Assembly: GCA_013215105.1 (NCBI GenBank)
Contig: JABSPL010000194.1
Coordinates: forward strand, 1 to 42,582
Reading direction: 5' to 3'
Source of the DNA: Flavobacteriaceae bacterium
GTDB lineage: Bacteria > Bacteroidota > Bacteroidia > Flavobacteriales > Flavobacteriaceae
Length of the DNA: 42,582 bases
The translations under genes and the position numbers were made by a program. Of the stretch, positions 7,344 through 15,808 are shown in pieces. The notes under the pieces were generated by a model. The model did not search any database. It was given only the letters and a program-made list of their open reading frames with translations, and was not told where the DNA came from. Each line of letters begins with the position of its first letter. Within the stretch, counting starts at the first letter, position 1.

Positions 7344-8747
7344 ATGAAAACATACGACGTAGTAGTTATAGGCTCAGGTCCTGGAGGATATGTTGCCGCT
7401 ATAAGAAGTGCTCAATTAGGCTTTAAAACGGCTATAATCGAGAAGTACAATACACTAGGAGGAACTTGCCTTAACGTAGGTTGTATACCATCTAAGGCCT
7501 TGTTAGACTCTTCGCATAGATATCACGATGCTATGAAAAGCAACGAGGAACACGGTATAAACATAAGTGGACTATCACTTGACTTTGCCAAGATGGTAGA
7601 GCGTAAAAACAAAGTAGTAGACATGACTTCGTCTGGGATAAACTTCCTGATGGACAAAAACAAAATAGACATGTACAACGGGCATGCTAGTTTTGAGAAT
7701 TCTACAACTATCAAAATAGCAAAACAAGACGGTACTAGCGAGACTATAGAAAGCAAAAAAACTATAATAGCTACAGGTTCTAAACCAAGTACACTTCCGT
7801 TCATAAAACTAGACAAAACCAGAGTTATAACTTCGACCGAGGCTCTTAGCCTTAAAGAAGTACCTAAGCACCTTATAGTTATAGGTGGTGGTGTGATAGG
7901 TCTTGAGTTAGGTTCGGTATATAAAAGATTGGGATCTCAGGTTTCTGTAATAGAATTTATGCCTAAGATAGTACCAACTATGGATGGTATGCTTTCTAAA
8001 GAATTACAAAAAACTCTTAAAAAACAAGGTGTTAAGTTCTTTACTAGCCATAAGGTAACTTCGGTAACCAACAATGGTGACAATGTAACGGTTACTGCCG
8101 AAAACAAAAAAGGAGAAACTGTAAGCTTCGAAGGTGATTATGCTCTTATTTCGGTAGGAAGAAGACCTTATACTGAAGGTTTAGGTTTAGACAAAGCAGG
8201 AGTTAAAGTAACCGAAAGAGGTATGATAGAAACTAATGCTAGCCTGCAAACTAATGTTAGTAATATATATGCTATTGGAGACGTAGTACAAGGAGCTATG
8301 CTTGCTCACAAGGCAGAAGAAGAAGGTACTATGGTTGCTGAGATAATGGATGGACAGAAGCCACATATCAACTATAACCTAATACCAGGAGTAGTATACA
8401 CTTGGCCCGAAGTAGCTGCTGTAGGAAAAACCGAAGAGCAACTAAAAGAAGCAGGAGTAGAATACAAAGCAGGAACTTTCCCTATGAGAGCTTTAGGAAG
8501 AGCTAGAGCAAGTGGAGACATCGAAGGACAAGTAAAAGTATTAGCCGACGCTAAAACCGATGAAATATTAGGTGTACATATAATAGGAGCAAGAGCTGCC
8601 GATATGATAGCATCGAGTGTAGTGGCAATGGAATACAGAGCCTCTGCCGAAGATGTTGCCAGAATATCGCATGCGCACCCTACATTTACCGAGGCTATAA
8701 AAGAAGCTTGTTTGGCTGCTACTGATAATAGAGCTATACATTCTTAA
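7344..8747 (+). CDS. lpdA: Dihydrolipoyl dehydrogenase (E3)
   Basis: E3 reoxidises the dihydrolipoamide of 2-oxo acid dehydrogenase complexes, passing electrons via FAD to NAD+. The protein starts MKTYDVVVIGSGPGGYVAAI, a classic FAD-binding N-terminus, which together with the -7 box supports ATG 7344 (467 residues) over an in-frame TTG 30 bp earlier. The redox disulfide is in GGTCLNVGCIPSK, the NAD site in VIGGGVIGLELGSVYKRLG, the second FAD motif in IYAIGDV, and the catalytic His-Glu in HAHPTFTEA near the C-terminus. Length is typical. It is transcribed alone, ending at a perfect hairpin. Confidence 0.97.
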   Translation: MKTYDVVVIGSGPGGYVAAIRSAQLGFKTAIIEKYNTLGGTCLNVGCIPSKALLDSSHRYHDAMKSNEEHGINISGLSLDFAKMVERKNKVVDMTSSGINFLMDKNKIDMYNGHASFENSTTIKIAKQDGTSETIESKKTIIATGSKPSTLPFIKLDKTRVITSTEALSLKEVPKHLIVIGGGVIGLELGSVYKRLGSQVSVIEFMPKIVPTMDGMLSKELQKTLKKQGVKFFTSHKVTSVTNNGDNVTVTAENKKGETVSFEGDYALISVGRRPYTEGLGLDKAGVKVTERGMIETNASLQTNVSNIYAIGDVVQGAMLAHKAEEEGTMVAEIMDGQKPHINYNLIPGVVYTWPEVAAVGKTEEQLKEAGVEYKAGTFPMRALGRARASGDIEGQVKVLADAKTDEILGVHIIGARAADMIASSVVAMEYRASAEDVARISHAHPTFTEAIKEACLAATDNRAIHS

Positions 8748-8798
8748 ATATATATTATTAATACCTATTACAACTATTGAGGTGTTGATAAAAGAATA

Positions 8799-8841
8799 AA
8801 CCAAAAACAGATTACTTTCTAAAGGTAATCTGTTTTTGGTT
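8799..8841 (+). terminator. Perfect 17-bp hairpin terminator of lpd
   Basis: AACCAAAAACAGATTAC (8799-8815) is exactly complementary to GTAATCTGTTTTTGGTT (8825-8841) with a 9-nt loop and a T-rich 3' arm. Confidence 0.85.
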
Positions 8842-8894
8842 ATTAGCGTTAATTATTTAGTAAATAAATATGATTTAAGCTTAATATGCTTCTT

Positions 8895-8919
8895 TATATT
8901 TGAATATAGTGTATATTTG
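8895..8919 (+). promoter_or_regulatory. Two tandem TATATTTG -7 boxes
   Basis: TATATTTG occurs at 8895-8902 and again at 8912-8919, 17 bp apart. Both match TAnnTTTG and would give leaders of roughly 65-85 nt before the ATG at 8992. Confidence 0.45.
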
Positions 8920-8991
8920 AAGCGTTACAACTTACCTTTGATTAATGAAGATGAGTATATTTTAACTAAAACATTAAAACCCCATAATTAG

Positions 8992-9636
8992 ATGAAAAAA
9001 GTAATAGTATTATTGTTAGTATTGGTATGTATGCAAGGCTTTGCTCAAAAGCAGAGATCAACATTGTATCTGAGGGATGGAACAGTATTGAAAGGCTTGA
9101 GTAAAATTAGATCAAACAATAAAGTTAAGTTTAGAGTTGACAGAGATTCAGAATCTAAGACATATAGCTATAGGGATATTGATAAAATAGTTATTAACGA
9201 ATCAGGCTCTATGAATACTTATCAATATAAGATTATTCAAAGGAAAAACTCTAATATAAGCTTAATGTCTGTAGTGTGCGAAGGCAAGCTCAATCTATAT
9301 AAACTGAGTAATACTTATACAACTGTACATGCAGGAGTCCCTATAGGTGCGGGTTTTGGACCTGGATTTGGAGGAGGTTTTGGAAGTAGCAATACTATTA
9401 TAAAATATTATGTAGGCGATAGTAAAACAGATTTTGTAGAGAAAATATCAACATTAGGTTCTATATTTAGAAAGAGTTTTAAGAAGACAGCTTCAAAGTA
9501 CTTTAAAGACTGTCCTTCGTTAGTTAAACTTATAAAGAACAAAACATATGGAAGAGATGATATAGAAGAAATTGTTCGTTACTACAACGATAAATGCACA
9601 GAAGATAACCTAACAGCAAATGCACCCACTACGTAA
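8992..9636 (+). CDS. Exported flavobacterial protein of unknown function
   Basis: A 214-residue protein with a clear Sec signal peptide (MKKVIVLLLVLVCMQGFAQ) and probable cleavage after FAQ. The mature part opens with a beta-type region (LYLRDGTVLKGLSKIR, FRVDRDSESKTYSYRDIDKI), then a glycine-rich loop (GAGFGPGFGGGFGSSN, about residues 118-133). It ends in a helical segment with YFKDCPSLVKLIKN and IEEIVRYYNDKC. Similar secreted proteins ending in this FKDCPSLV...IVxYYN pattern are, to my recollection, common in Flavobacteriaceae but unnamed. The last bases overlap a vestigial start that resembles the next regulator gene (9620-9646). Function not known. Confidence 0.8.
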   Translation: MKKVIVLLLVLVCMQGFAQKQRSTLYLRDGTVLKGLSKIRSNNKVKFRVDRDSESKTYSYRDIDKIVINESGSMNTYQYKIIQRKNSNISLMSVVCEGKLNLYKLSNTYTTVHAGVPIGAGFGPGFGGGFGSSNTIIKYYVGDSKTDFVEKISTLGSIFRKSFKKTASKYFKDCPSLVKLIKNKTYGRDDIEEIVRYYNDKCTEDNLTANAPTT

Positions 9637-9646
9637 ACATTTCTAA
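9620..9646 (+). pseudogene. Vestigial 5' end like that of the Crp/Fnr gene (MHPLRKHF then stop)
   Basis: ATGCACCCACTACGTAAACAT encodes MHPLRKH, followed by TTC and a stop. The real Crp/Fnr gene at 9946 also starts MHPLRKH, but with different synonymous codons for Leu and Arg. The shared peptide with diverged codons, 326 bp apart on the same strand, suggests a relic of a second copy or of an ancestral start displaced by later insertion of the 82-residue gene. It overlaps the end of the 8992 gene. Chance is possible for seven residues. Confidence 0.4.
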
Positions 9647-9661
9647 TAAAACACAACCAAA

Positions 9662-9910
9662 ATGGATCATATAATTGCTTTATTATACTTAGCGGTATTC
9701 ACCTATGCTATTAAGATGAGTAAAAAACAAATAAGAGAATCTTTTAAGGTTCAACTACTATTAATACTAGCTATTAGTATCAATTTAGGAGTCTTACTAT
9801 ACGAAAACCACAGTAATTTTAAAATAATGGATACCAGAGTTCTTCTAGCTATTGCTTTACTGGTAACTTCGGTTTATTTTGTTAAGAATAAGGTATTAGT
9901 AAAGAAGTAA
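9662..9910 (+). CDS. Small membrane protein of unknown function
   Basis: An 82-residue, strongly hydrophobic protein with about three predicted membrane spans (MDHIIALLYLAVFTYAI; LLLILAISINLGVLLY; VLLAIALLVTSVYFV) and short basic loops. No known family is recognised. It lies between the exported 214-residue protein and the Crp/Fnr regulator on the same strand, 25 bp and 35 bp away, and may share a transcript with either. A MHPLRKH relic just upstream suggests this small gene may have been inserted. Confidence 0.65.
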   Translation: MDHIIALLYLAVFTYAIKMSKKQIRESFKVQLLLILAISINLGVLLYENHSNFKIMDTRVLLAIALLVTSVYFVKNKVLVKK

Positions 9911-9945
9911 ATTATAGAAATATACTATTAAATAATAATTTGTAA

Positions 9946-10506
9946 ATGCACCCATTAAGAAAACATTTAGAAGAAATAATAAGTCTTAACGATGAAGAGT
10001 TCGATTTTATTTTGAGTCATTTTTCTTTAATAAAAAAGCGTAAACACCAGTTTATAGTACAAGAAGGAGATATGGTCGATAAAATATATTGGGTAATAAA
10101 AGGATGCCTGAGAACTTGCTTTTATGACGATACAGGAAAGGAGCATATACTACAGTTTGCAATGGAGAACTGGTGGGCCTCGGACTATGATTCTTTTGTT
10201 TATAAGACCAAAGCAAAGACATCTATAGATTGCTTAGAAGACTGTGAATTGTTATATATAACTTCCGAAAACAGAGAGAAACTGACCTCCGAAATGCATA
10301 AGATGGAGACCTTTTGGGCTAAGAAGACTGTAAAAGGAAGAATTTCTCTTCAGAATAGAGTTTTGTCGTTACTAAAAAATTCGGCAAAGGAGAGATATGA
10401 GTTGTTTTTAAGTCAATATCCACAATTATTTCAAAGAGTTTCTAAAAAAATGATATCTGCTTATTTGGGGGTTTCCAGAGAGACTCTTAGTCGATTGAAC
10501 TCTTAA
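9946..10506 (+). CDS. Crp/Fnr family transcriptional regulator
   Basis: A 186-residue regulator with an N-terminal cyclic-nucleotide-binding-like beta-barrel (HFSLIKKRKHQFIVQEGD, then IYWVIKGCLRTCFYDDTGKE, typical of the Bacteroidota class). A long dimer helix follows, with a C-terminal helix-turn-helix (KKMISAYLGVSRETLSRLN). The cAMP-contacting RS motif of E. coli CRP is not evident, so the ligand, if any, is unknown. Several Cys are present (residues 50, 54, 77, 81 approximately) but not in an Fnr iron-sulfur pattern. A perfect CRP-type palindrome lies 12 bp past its stop, ahead of the tautomerase gene, suggesting the cluster 10615-11602 is its target. Confidence 0.9.
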   Translation: MHPLRKHLEEIISLNDEEFDFILSHFSLIKKRKHQFIVQEGDMVDKIYWVIKGCLRTCFYDDTGKEHILQFAMENWWASDYDSFVYKTKAKTSIDCLEDCELLYITSENREKLTSEMHKMETFWAKKTVKGRISLQNRVLSLLKNSAKERYELFLSQYPQLFQRVSKKMISAYLGVSRETLSRLNS

Positions 10507-10517
10507 TTTTTATTATA

Positions 10518-10533
10518 TGTGATATACATCACA
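10518..10533. promoter_or_regulatory. CRP-type operator TGTGA-N6-TCACA
   Basis: TGTGATATACATCACA is an exact match to the half-sites TGTGA and TCACA with a 6-bp spacer, directly between the Crp/Fnr gene and the tautomerase gene. Its centre is about 53 bp upstream of the TATATTTG box. It could be the binding site for the neighbouring regulator; binding is not shown. Confidence 0.6.
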
Positions 10534-10544
10534 TCAAAGTAGTG

Positions 10545-10586
10545 ATATACCTCCTTAGCAACAGCCTTGCTAAGGAGGTATATTTG
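10545..10586 (+). promoter_or_regulatory. 16-bp perfect hairpin running into a TATATTTG -7 box
   Basis: ATATACCTCCTTAGCA (10545-10560) pairs perfectly with TGCTAAGGAGGTATAT (10568-10583) around a 7-nt loop. The last bases of the 3' arm are part of TATATTTG (10579-10586), the likely -7 box of the tautomerase/PfpI transcript. The stem may end the regulator transcript, act as an operator, or both; a T-run after it is lacking. Confidence 0.55.
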
Positions 10587-10614
10587 CATTATATTAATTC
10601 ACAAAACAAATACA

Positions 10615-10797
10615 ATGCCATTCATTAACATAAAAGTAACCGATACAGGAGTTACAAAAGAACAAAAACGATTATTGATAGAAGGAGCTACAAAACTAGT
10701 TGTAGACGTACTAGGTAAAAACCCTGAGACCACCCACGTGGTAATAGAGGAGATAGCATTAGAAAATTGGGGGCATAACGGGAAACAAACTATATAA
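10615..10797 (+). CDS. 4-oxalocrotonate tautomerase family protein
   Basis: A 60-residue tautomerase starting MPFINIKVTDTGVTKEQKR. In this family Met is removed and Pro1 is the catalytic base; Pro is present at position 2, which fixes the start at 10615. An in-frame earlier start would run through the -7 box at 10579-10586 and is rejected. The rest (VVDVLGKNPETTHVVIEEIALENWG) matches the 4-OT fold. The natural substrate is not known; such proteins often accompany aromatic or dicarbonyl metabolism. It is followed after 46 bp by a PfpI-like gene on the same strand and is probably cotranscribed. Confidence 0.88.
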   Translation: MPFINIKVTDTGVTKEQKRLLIEGATKLVVDVLGKNPETTHVVIEEIALENWGHNGKQTI

Positions 10798-10843
10798 ATT
10801 AAATAGTTTAATTTAGTAGGTATAATAATTAAAAACAAGACAA

Positions 10844-11602
10844 ATGAAAATATTAAGTAAATCAATTTTAGTAATGCTATTTATAGCATTGAGTATAACA
10901 AGTTATTCTCAGAAAAAAGAAGTAAAAAAGGTATTATTCGTAGTAACATCGCACGATAAACTGGGAGATACAGGAGATAAAACAGGTCTTTGGATAGAGG
11001 AATTTGCTAATCCATACTACTATATGATAGATAAGGGTGTAGAAATTGATATTGCTTCCCCAAAAGGAGGGCAAGCTCCTATAGATCCTAAGAGTGAATT
11101 AGCCGATTATCAAACAGAAGCTACTAAGAGGTTTTATAAAGACAAAGATACCCAATCTAAACTGAGTAAAACATTAAAATTATCGAAGGTAAAACACGAT
11201 GATTACGATGCTGTATTTTACCCTGGAGGGCATGGACCGTTATGGGATTTGGCAGAGGATAGAAATTCAATAAAGCTTATAGAATCTTTTTATAACAACG
11301 GTAAGCCAGTGGCTTTTGTATGTCATGCACCTGCGGCTCTTAAAAATGTAAAGAATAAAAACGGACAGTTTTTGGTAAAAGGTAAAAAGGTTACAAGTTT
11401 TACTAATAGTGAAGAATTAGCGGTAGGGCTTAGAGATATAGTTCCTTTTTTGGTAGAAGATATGTTAAATAAAAATGGAGGTAATTATGTGAAAGGAGCT
11501 GACTGGACTGCCTTTGCGGTAGAAGATGGCTTACTTATAACAGGGCAAAACCCTCAATCTTCTAGTTTGGTTGCTGAGAAATTATTCAATAAAATAAATT
11601 AA
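10844..11602 (+). CDS. Exported DJ-1/PfpI family protein (class I glutamine amidotransferase fold)
   Basis: A 252-residue protein with a signal peptide (MKILSKSILVMLFIALSITSYSQ), so it acts outside the cytoplasm. The body is DJ-1/PfpI-like: VLFVVTSHDKLGDTGDKTGLW, VEIDIASPKGG, the YDAVFYPGGHGPLWD turn with the conserved acid, and the nucleophile elbow VAFVCHAPAAL with Cys. The C-terminal LITGQNPQSS is also typical. Sequence flavour is that of the Hsp31/YajL-like group, with proposed glyoxalase, deglycase or chaperone roles; which one applies here is open. It follows the tautomerase on the same strand and ends at a double hairpin. Confidence 0.9.
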   Translation: MKILSKSILVMLFIALSITSYSQKKEVKKVLFVVTSHDKLGDTGDKTGLWIEEFANPYYYMIDKGVEIDIASPKGGQAPIDPKSELADYQTEATKRFYKDKDTQSKLSKTLKLSKVKHDDYDAVFYPGGHGPLWDLAEDRNSIKLIESFYNNGKPVAFVCHAPAALKNVKNKNGQFLVKGKKVTSFTNSEELAVGLRDIVPFLVEDMLNKNGGNYVKGADWTAFAVEDGLLITGQNPQSSSLVAEKLFNKIN

Positions 11603-11610
11603 CAATTATT

Positions 11611-11674
11611 ATAAGTTTTTTTTTAAAAACTTATATATAAAAACCCTACTATCTATAATGATAGTAGGGTTTTT
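11611..11674. terminator. Two tandem hairpins between convergent PfpI and sucC genes
   Basis: ATAAGTTTTT/AAAAACTTAT (11611-11634) is followed by AAAAACCCTACTATC (11639-11653) pairing perfectly with GATAGTAGGGTTTTT (11660-11674). The second is a 15-bp stem with A- and T-runs, suited to bidirectional termination. Confidence 0.85.
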
Positions 11675-11695
11675 AAAATTTATATTTTAAGCTTC

Positions 11696-12898
11696 TTATT
11701 TAGCTAATACTTCTTGTACTTTGTCAGCAGCTTCTTGAAATTCGGTAGCAGCTATTATACTCATACCACTTTTCTGAATAAGTTCTTTAGCTTCTTTAGC
11801 ATTAGTACCTTGTAAACGAACTATTATAGGCACATTTAAGTCATCACCCATATTAGTATAAGCGTCAACAACACCTTGTGCTACACGGTCACAACGAACG
11901 ATACCTCCAAATATATTTACAAGTATAGCTTTTATATTAGTATCTTTCAATATTATTCTGAAAGCTATTTCAACACGTTTAGCATCAGCAGTACCACCTA
12001 CATCAAGGAAGTTAGCTGGTTCACCACCTGCTTGTTTTATAAGATCCATAGTTCCCATAGCAAGTCCTGCACCGTTTACCATACAACCAACGTTTCCGTC
12101 AAGGTCAACATAGTTAAGCCCTGCAGCTTTAGCTTCTACTTCGATAGGATTTTCTTCTCTCAAATCTCTCATTTCAGCATAGTCCTTATGTCTGTAAAGA
12201 GCATTTTCGTCAAGAGTTACTTTAGCATCAACAGCCATTATTTTGCTGTCAGAAGTCTTAAGTACTGGATTTATTTCGAACATAGAAGAGTCAGACCCTA
12301 CATAAGCTCTATATAAATTAGTTATAAACTTAGTCATTTCTTTAAAAGCTAAACCTTCAAGACCTAAGTTAAATGCTATTTTACGAGCTTGGAAAGGCAA
12401 TAATCCCATAGTAGGGTCTATTTCTTCCGTAAAAATAAGCTCTGGAGTGCTTTCAGCAACAGTTTCTATATCCATACCACCTTCGGTAGAATACATAACC
12501 ATATTTCTTCCTGTTTCTCTGTTAAGAAGTACAGAAACATAATATTCGTCTGGGTCACAACCACCTTCAGTAGGGTAATATACATCCTCAGCTATAAGTA
12601 CTTGGTGTACTCTCTTTCCTTCTGCTGAAGTTTGAGGAGTAACCAAATCCATACCTATCATTTTCTCAGATATAGTCTCTACTTCTTGTAAATTTTTAGC
12701 GATTTTCACACCACCACCTTTACCACGACCACCTGCGTGTACTTGAGCTTTTATTACAAACCACTCAGTACCAGTTTCCGTAGCTAGTTGTTTTGCAGCT
12801 TCTACTGCTTTTTTATGACTGTCAGCAACTATTCCACGTTGTATCCTAACGCCAAAACTGCTTAATATTTCTTTACCTTGATACTCGTGTAAGTTCAT
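11696..12898 (-). CDS. sucC: Succinyl-CoA ligase [ADP-forming] subunit beta
   Basis: SucC is the ATP-grasp subunit of succinyl-CoA synthetase in the TCA cycle, working with SucD. The 400-residue protein begins MNLHEYQGKEILSSFGVRI, has the nucleotide-binding GGRGKGGGVKIA, the metal-binding MFEINPV, and the C-terminal ligase part with GGTADAKRVEIAF and NIFGGIVRCDRVAQG. Length is normal. sucD is not adjacent, a common arrangement in flavobacteria. The gene is transcribed alone on the minus strand, from a TAnnTTTG-like box at 12925-12932 to the double hairpin at 11611-11674. Confidence 0.97.
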   Translation of the reverse strand: MNLHEYQGKEILSSFGVRIQRGIVADSHKKAVEAAKQLATETGTEWFVIKAQVHAGGRGKGGGVKIAKNLQEVETISEKMIGMDLVTPQTSAEGKRVHQVLIAEDVYYPTEGGCDPDEYYVSVLLNRETGRNMVMYSTEGGMDIETVAESTPELIFTEEIDPTMGLLPFQARKIAFNLGLEGLAFKEMTKFITNLYRAYVGSDSSMFEINPVLKTSDSKIMAVDAKVTLDENALYRHKDYAEMRDLREENPIEVEAKAAGLNYVDLDGNVGCMVNGAGLAMGTMDLIKQAGGEPANFLDVGGTADAKRVEIAFRIILKDTNIKAILVNIFGGIVRCDRVAQGVVDAYTNMGDDLNVPIIVRLQGTNAKEAKELIQKSGMSIIAATEFQEAADKVQEVLAK

Positions 12899-12924
12899 AA
12901 ATATTTTGTTTAAAAAATTTTACA

Positions 12925-12932
12925 CAAAAATA
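12925..12932 (-). promoter_or_regulatory. Putative -7 box (TATTTTTG) of sucC
   Basis: Plus-strand CAAAAATA reads TATTTTTG on the minus strand, 26 bp upstream of the sucC ATG. Confidence 0.45.
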
Positions 12933-13015
12933 TAAATACCTTTTGATTTACCTATACTTTATTGTGTTTTTTTTTCAATTTAATAAATAATTATATAACC
13001 TACATTTAATACCTA

Positions 13016-13054
13016 ATCTATATAGATATAATGCCTTTAGTTTCACTATATTTG
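13016..13054 (+). promoter_or_regulatory. Promoter region of the 13074 dehydrogenase: palindrome plus TATATTTG box
   Basis: ATCTATATAGAT (13016-13027) is a perfect 12-bp palindrome, 19 bp before TATATTTG at 13047-13054. The box ends 19 bp before the ATG at 13074. The palindrome could be an operator or just AT-rich chance. Confidence 0.4.
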
Positions 13055-13073
13055 CAAGAATAAATAATAATAC

Positions 13074-14273
13074 ATGAATATAGCTTTAATAAAAGAAAGA
13101 AAAATACCCTCAGATAAAAGAGTTGTTTTATCGCCTAAGGAATGTGTTGAAATACAGAATAAATATCCTGAAATAAACATATTTGTAGAAAGTTCAGATA
13201 TCAGAACTTATACTGACAAAGAATATACTGATGCAGGAATAACCATAACCGACAATATAGAGCATTGTGATATAATGTTAGGCGTAAAAGAAGTTCCTAT
13301 TAACCAACTTATTCCTAATAAAAGATATTTTTTCTTCTCTCATACCATTAAAGAACAAGAATATAACAAAGACTTATTAAAAGCTATTTTAGACAAAAAC
13401 ATAAGCCTACATGACCACGAGGTAATAACCGACAAATCTCTAAAAAGACTAGTTTCTTTTGGTAGACATGCAGGTATTGTAGGAGCTTATAACGGCATAA
13501 GAACTTACGGAATGAAACATAATTCGTTTCAATTACCTAAAGCAGAAACATTAAAAGATGTAAAAGACCTTATAATAAACCTTAACAAAAACAAATTACC
13601 CGCTATAAAACTACTTATAACAGGTACAGGAAGAGTAGGTAATGGATCTAAAGAAATACTCGATGGTATGAATATAAAACAGGTAGATGTTAATGAGTAT
13701 TTAAATAATACTTTTGAATATCCTGTTTATACTCAAATAAGATCTAAAGACTACGCCAAAAGAATAGATGGTAAAATAGAATTTGACGGACAAGACTTTC
13801 ACGATTACCCTGAGAAATACGAATCTAATTTTATGCGTTTCAGTGAGCAAACCGATATTTATATAGCAGGACATTTTCATAACGAAAAAGCCCCTCATAT
13901 AATAAGTGCTGAAGATATAAAAAAACCAGAATTTAGGATAAGTGTTATAGCCGATATAAGTTGCGACATAGGTTACCCTATAGCTTCGACTATACGTCCT
14001 TCGACTATTGCCGAACCTATTTACGGTTATGACAAGACTAATGGCGAAGAATGTGACTATTCCGATAAAAATGCTATAGCTGTAATGGCTGTTGACAACC
14101 TACCTTGCGAATTACCTCGTGATGCTTCCGATTGGTTTGGAGACAGGTTTAGAGAATTTGTTATACCTTCGCTTATAAATGGAGATAAAGACGGAATACT
14201 AAAAAGGTCGCAAATGACAGAAAACGGTAAGCTAACTCCTTTATTTTCGTATTTAAAAAGTTATATAAGCTAA
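13074..14273 (+). CDS. NAD(P)-dependent dehydrogenase, alanine/saccharopine dehydrogenase-like
   Basis: A 399-residue protein whose N-terminus (MNIALIKERKIPSDKRVVLSP) is that of the alanine dehydrogenase/pyridine nucleotide transhydrogenase N-terminal domain. A conserved SHTIKEQEYNKDLL segment and a nucleotide-binding stretch ITGTGRVGNGSKEIL (about residues 180-195) follow. The C-terminal region (IADISCDIGYPIASTIRPSTI) resembles lysine-forming saccharopine dehydrogenases. In flavobacteria such proteins are usually labelled only NAD(P)-dependent oxidoreductase. It is probably a 2-amino-acid or lysine-degradation enzyme; the exact substrate is not readable. The L-serine dehydratase gene follows after 20 bp on the same strand, so the pair likely forms an amino-acid catabolic operon. 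Confidence 0.85.
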   Translation: MNIALIKERKIPSDKRVVLSPKECVEIQNKYPEINIFVESSDIRTYTDKEYTDAGITITDNIEHCDIMLGVKEVPINQLIPNKRYFFFSHTIKEQEYNKDLLKAILDKNISLHDHEVITDKSLKRLVSFGRHAGIVGAYNGIRTYGMKHNSFQLPKAETLKDVKDLIINLNKNKLPAIKLLITGTGRVGNGSKEILDGMNIKQVDVNEYLNNTFEYPVYTQIRSKDYAKRIDGKIEFDGQDFHDYPEKYESNFMRFSEQTDIYIAGHFHNEKAPHIISAEDIKKPEFRISVIADISCDIGYPIASTIRPSTIAEPIYGYDKTNGEECDYSDKNAIAVMAVDNLPCELPRDASDWFGDRFREFVIPSLINGDKDGILKRSQMTENGKLTPLFSYLKSYIS

Positions 14274-14293
14274 TAAATTAAAGGTAATTTGAT

Positions 14294-15715
14294 ATGGAAA
14301 ACATAAGCGTATTCGATATGTTAAAAATAGGTGTAGGACCATCGAGTTCTCACACCTTAGGGCCTTGGAGGGCTGCCGAAAGATTTATAAAAGAGTTAAA
14401 AGAATTGAATATTTTCGACAAATGTTCTAATATAAAAATAGATTTATATGGGTCTTTGTCTCTCACAGGAATGGGTCATGCTACCGATATAGCTGTTACT
14501 CTAGGACTTACAGGAGCTGATCCTGAAACTGTAGACACTAACAAAATAGAGGAAAATATAGAACTTATTAAAAGCTTCAAAAGACTTCATTTGAATTCTG
14601 AATACTATATAGATTTCAATTTTGAAAAAAATATAGTATTCAATAAAAGCTTTTTAGATTTTCATTCTAACGCACTTACATTTACGGCTACAATAAACGA
14701 TTCCGAAGATTATAAAAGCACATTTTACTCTATTGGAGGAGGATTTATAATAAAGGAAGAAGACTCTGATAACAAAGATAAATCAGATGAGCATACCTTA
14801 CCTTTCCCTATAGAAAAAGCAAGCGATCTAATAGAATATACCATAGAAAAAGACAAGCAAATATCTGAAATTGTATTAGAAAACGAAAAATCATGGAGAG
14901 AAGAGTCTGATATAAACAAAGAATTAGACAGGATTTGGTCTACTATGTTAGACTCTCTATACACAGGTGTGCATAGTAAAGGATATTTGCCAGGAGGTCT
15001 TAACGTAAGACGTAGAGCTTACGATATACACACCAAACTATTAGGAGACAGTAAATATGAAAACAAAGAACAATGGTTAGAAGTATTAAAATCGATAAAC
15101 CCTAGTTTTAGAGATATTTTCAAATGGATAAGTTGTTTTGCCCTAAGTGTAAACGAAGTAAATGCAGCATTAGGTAGAATAGTTACAGCCCCAACCAACG
15201 GAAGTTCTGGGGTTATACCAGCAGTATTGTTGTATTATATTTGTTTTGTGAATAATAAAGATACTCAAAAAGATATCAGACAATTTTTGTTAGTTGCAGG
15301 AGAAATAGGCTGTTTATTCAAAAAAGGAGCCACTATTTCGGCAGCAATGGGAGGTTGTCAAGCAGAGATAGGAGTTTCTTCGGCTATGGCAGCCGCAGCA
15401 CTAACCGAACTACTAGGAGGTTCTGTAGACCAAGTGACCAACGCAGCAGAGATAGCTATGGAACATCACCTGGGGCTTACTTGTGACCCTATTGGTGGAC
15501 TAGTACAGATTCCTTGTATAGAAAGAAATTCTATGGGAGCCATAAAAGCTATAAACGCAGCCGAGTTGGCATTAGAAACCAAAGCTAGCCACAGTAGAGT
15601 AAATCTAGACGAGGTTATAAATACTATGTGGGAAACAGCAAAAGATATGAATATCAAATACAAAGAAACCTCTGAAGGAGGGCTTGCAATAGCTGTAAAT
15701 ATAGCTAACTGTTAG
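14294..15715 (+). CDS. sdaA: L-serine ammonia-lyase, iron-sulfur type, single chain
   Basis: Converts L-serine to pyruvate and ammonia using a [4Fe-4S] cluster. The 473-residue protein is the fused form: an N-terminal beta domain with [18 protein letters not shown], then the alpha domain with [35 protein letters not shown], and [18 protein letters not shown], which hold the cluster-binding cysteines. The ending [20 protein letters not shown] is also typical. It is cotranscribed with the dehydrogenase upstream and ends at a strong hairpin. Confidence 0.95.
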   Translation: MENISVFDMLKIGVGPSSSHTLGPWRAAERFIKELKELNIFDKCSNIKIDLYGSLSLTGMGHATDIAVTLGLTGADPETVDTNKIEENIELIKSFKRLHLNSEYYIDFNFEKNIVFNKSFLDFHSNALTFTATINDSEDYKSTFYSIGGGFIIKEEDSDNKDKSDEHTLPFPIEKASDLIEYTIEKDKQISEIVLENEKSWREESDINKELDRIWSTMLDSLYTGVHSKGYLPGGLNVRRRAYDIHTKLLGDSKYENKEQWLEVLKSINPSFRDIFKWISCFALSVNEVNAALGRIVTAPTNGSSGVIPAVLLYYICFVNNKDTQKDIRQFLLVAGEIGCLFKKGATISAAMGGCQAEIGVSSAMAAAALTELLGGSVDQVTNAAEIAMEHHLGLTCDPIGGLVQIPCIERNSMGAIKAINAAELALETKASHSRVNLDEVINTMWETAKDMNIKYKETSEGGLAIAVNIANC

Positions 15716-15746
15716 TTTATTTCAACTTTCAATATATTTTAAACTC

Positions 15747-15788
15747 AAAAAAGCCTCAATAAAATTTATTTATTGAGTCTTTTTTTGG
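15747..15788. terminator. Hairpin terminator between sdaA and the convergent thioesterase gene
   Basis: CTCAATAAA (15755-15763) pairs with TTTATTGAG (15769-15777); flanking AAAAAAG and CTTTTTT runs extend the stem and give a T-tract for either direction. Confidence 0.8.
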
Positions 15789-15808
15789 TTATAGTAACAA
15801 TTTAAAAT

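Noticed and set aside
7153-7347. 64-codon plus-strand frame overlapping the lpd start
   Set aside because: Low-complexity, AT-driven peptide with no motif; it runs through the lpd promoter box and overlaps the firm lpd start.
11876-12316. 146-codon plus-strand frame opposite sucC
   Set aside because: Antisense shadow of a certain gene; composition rich in Ser, Tyr and Phe, typical of antisense to a coding frame.
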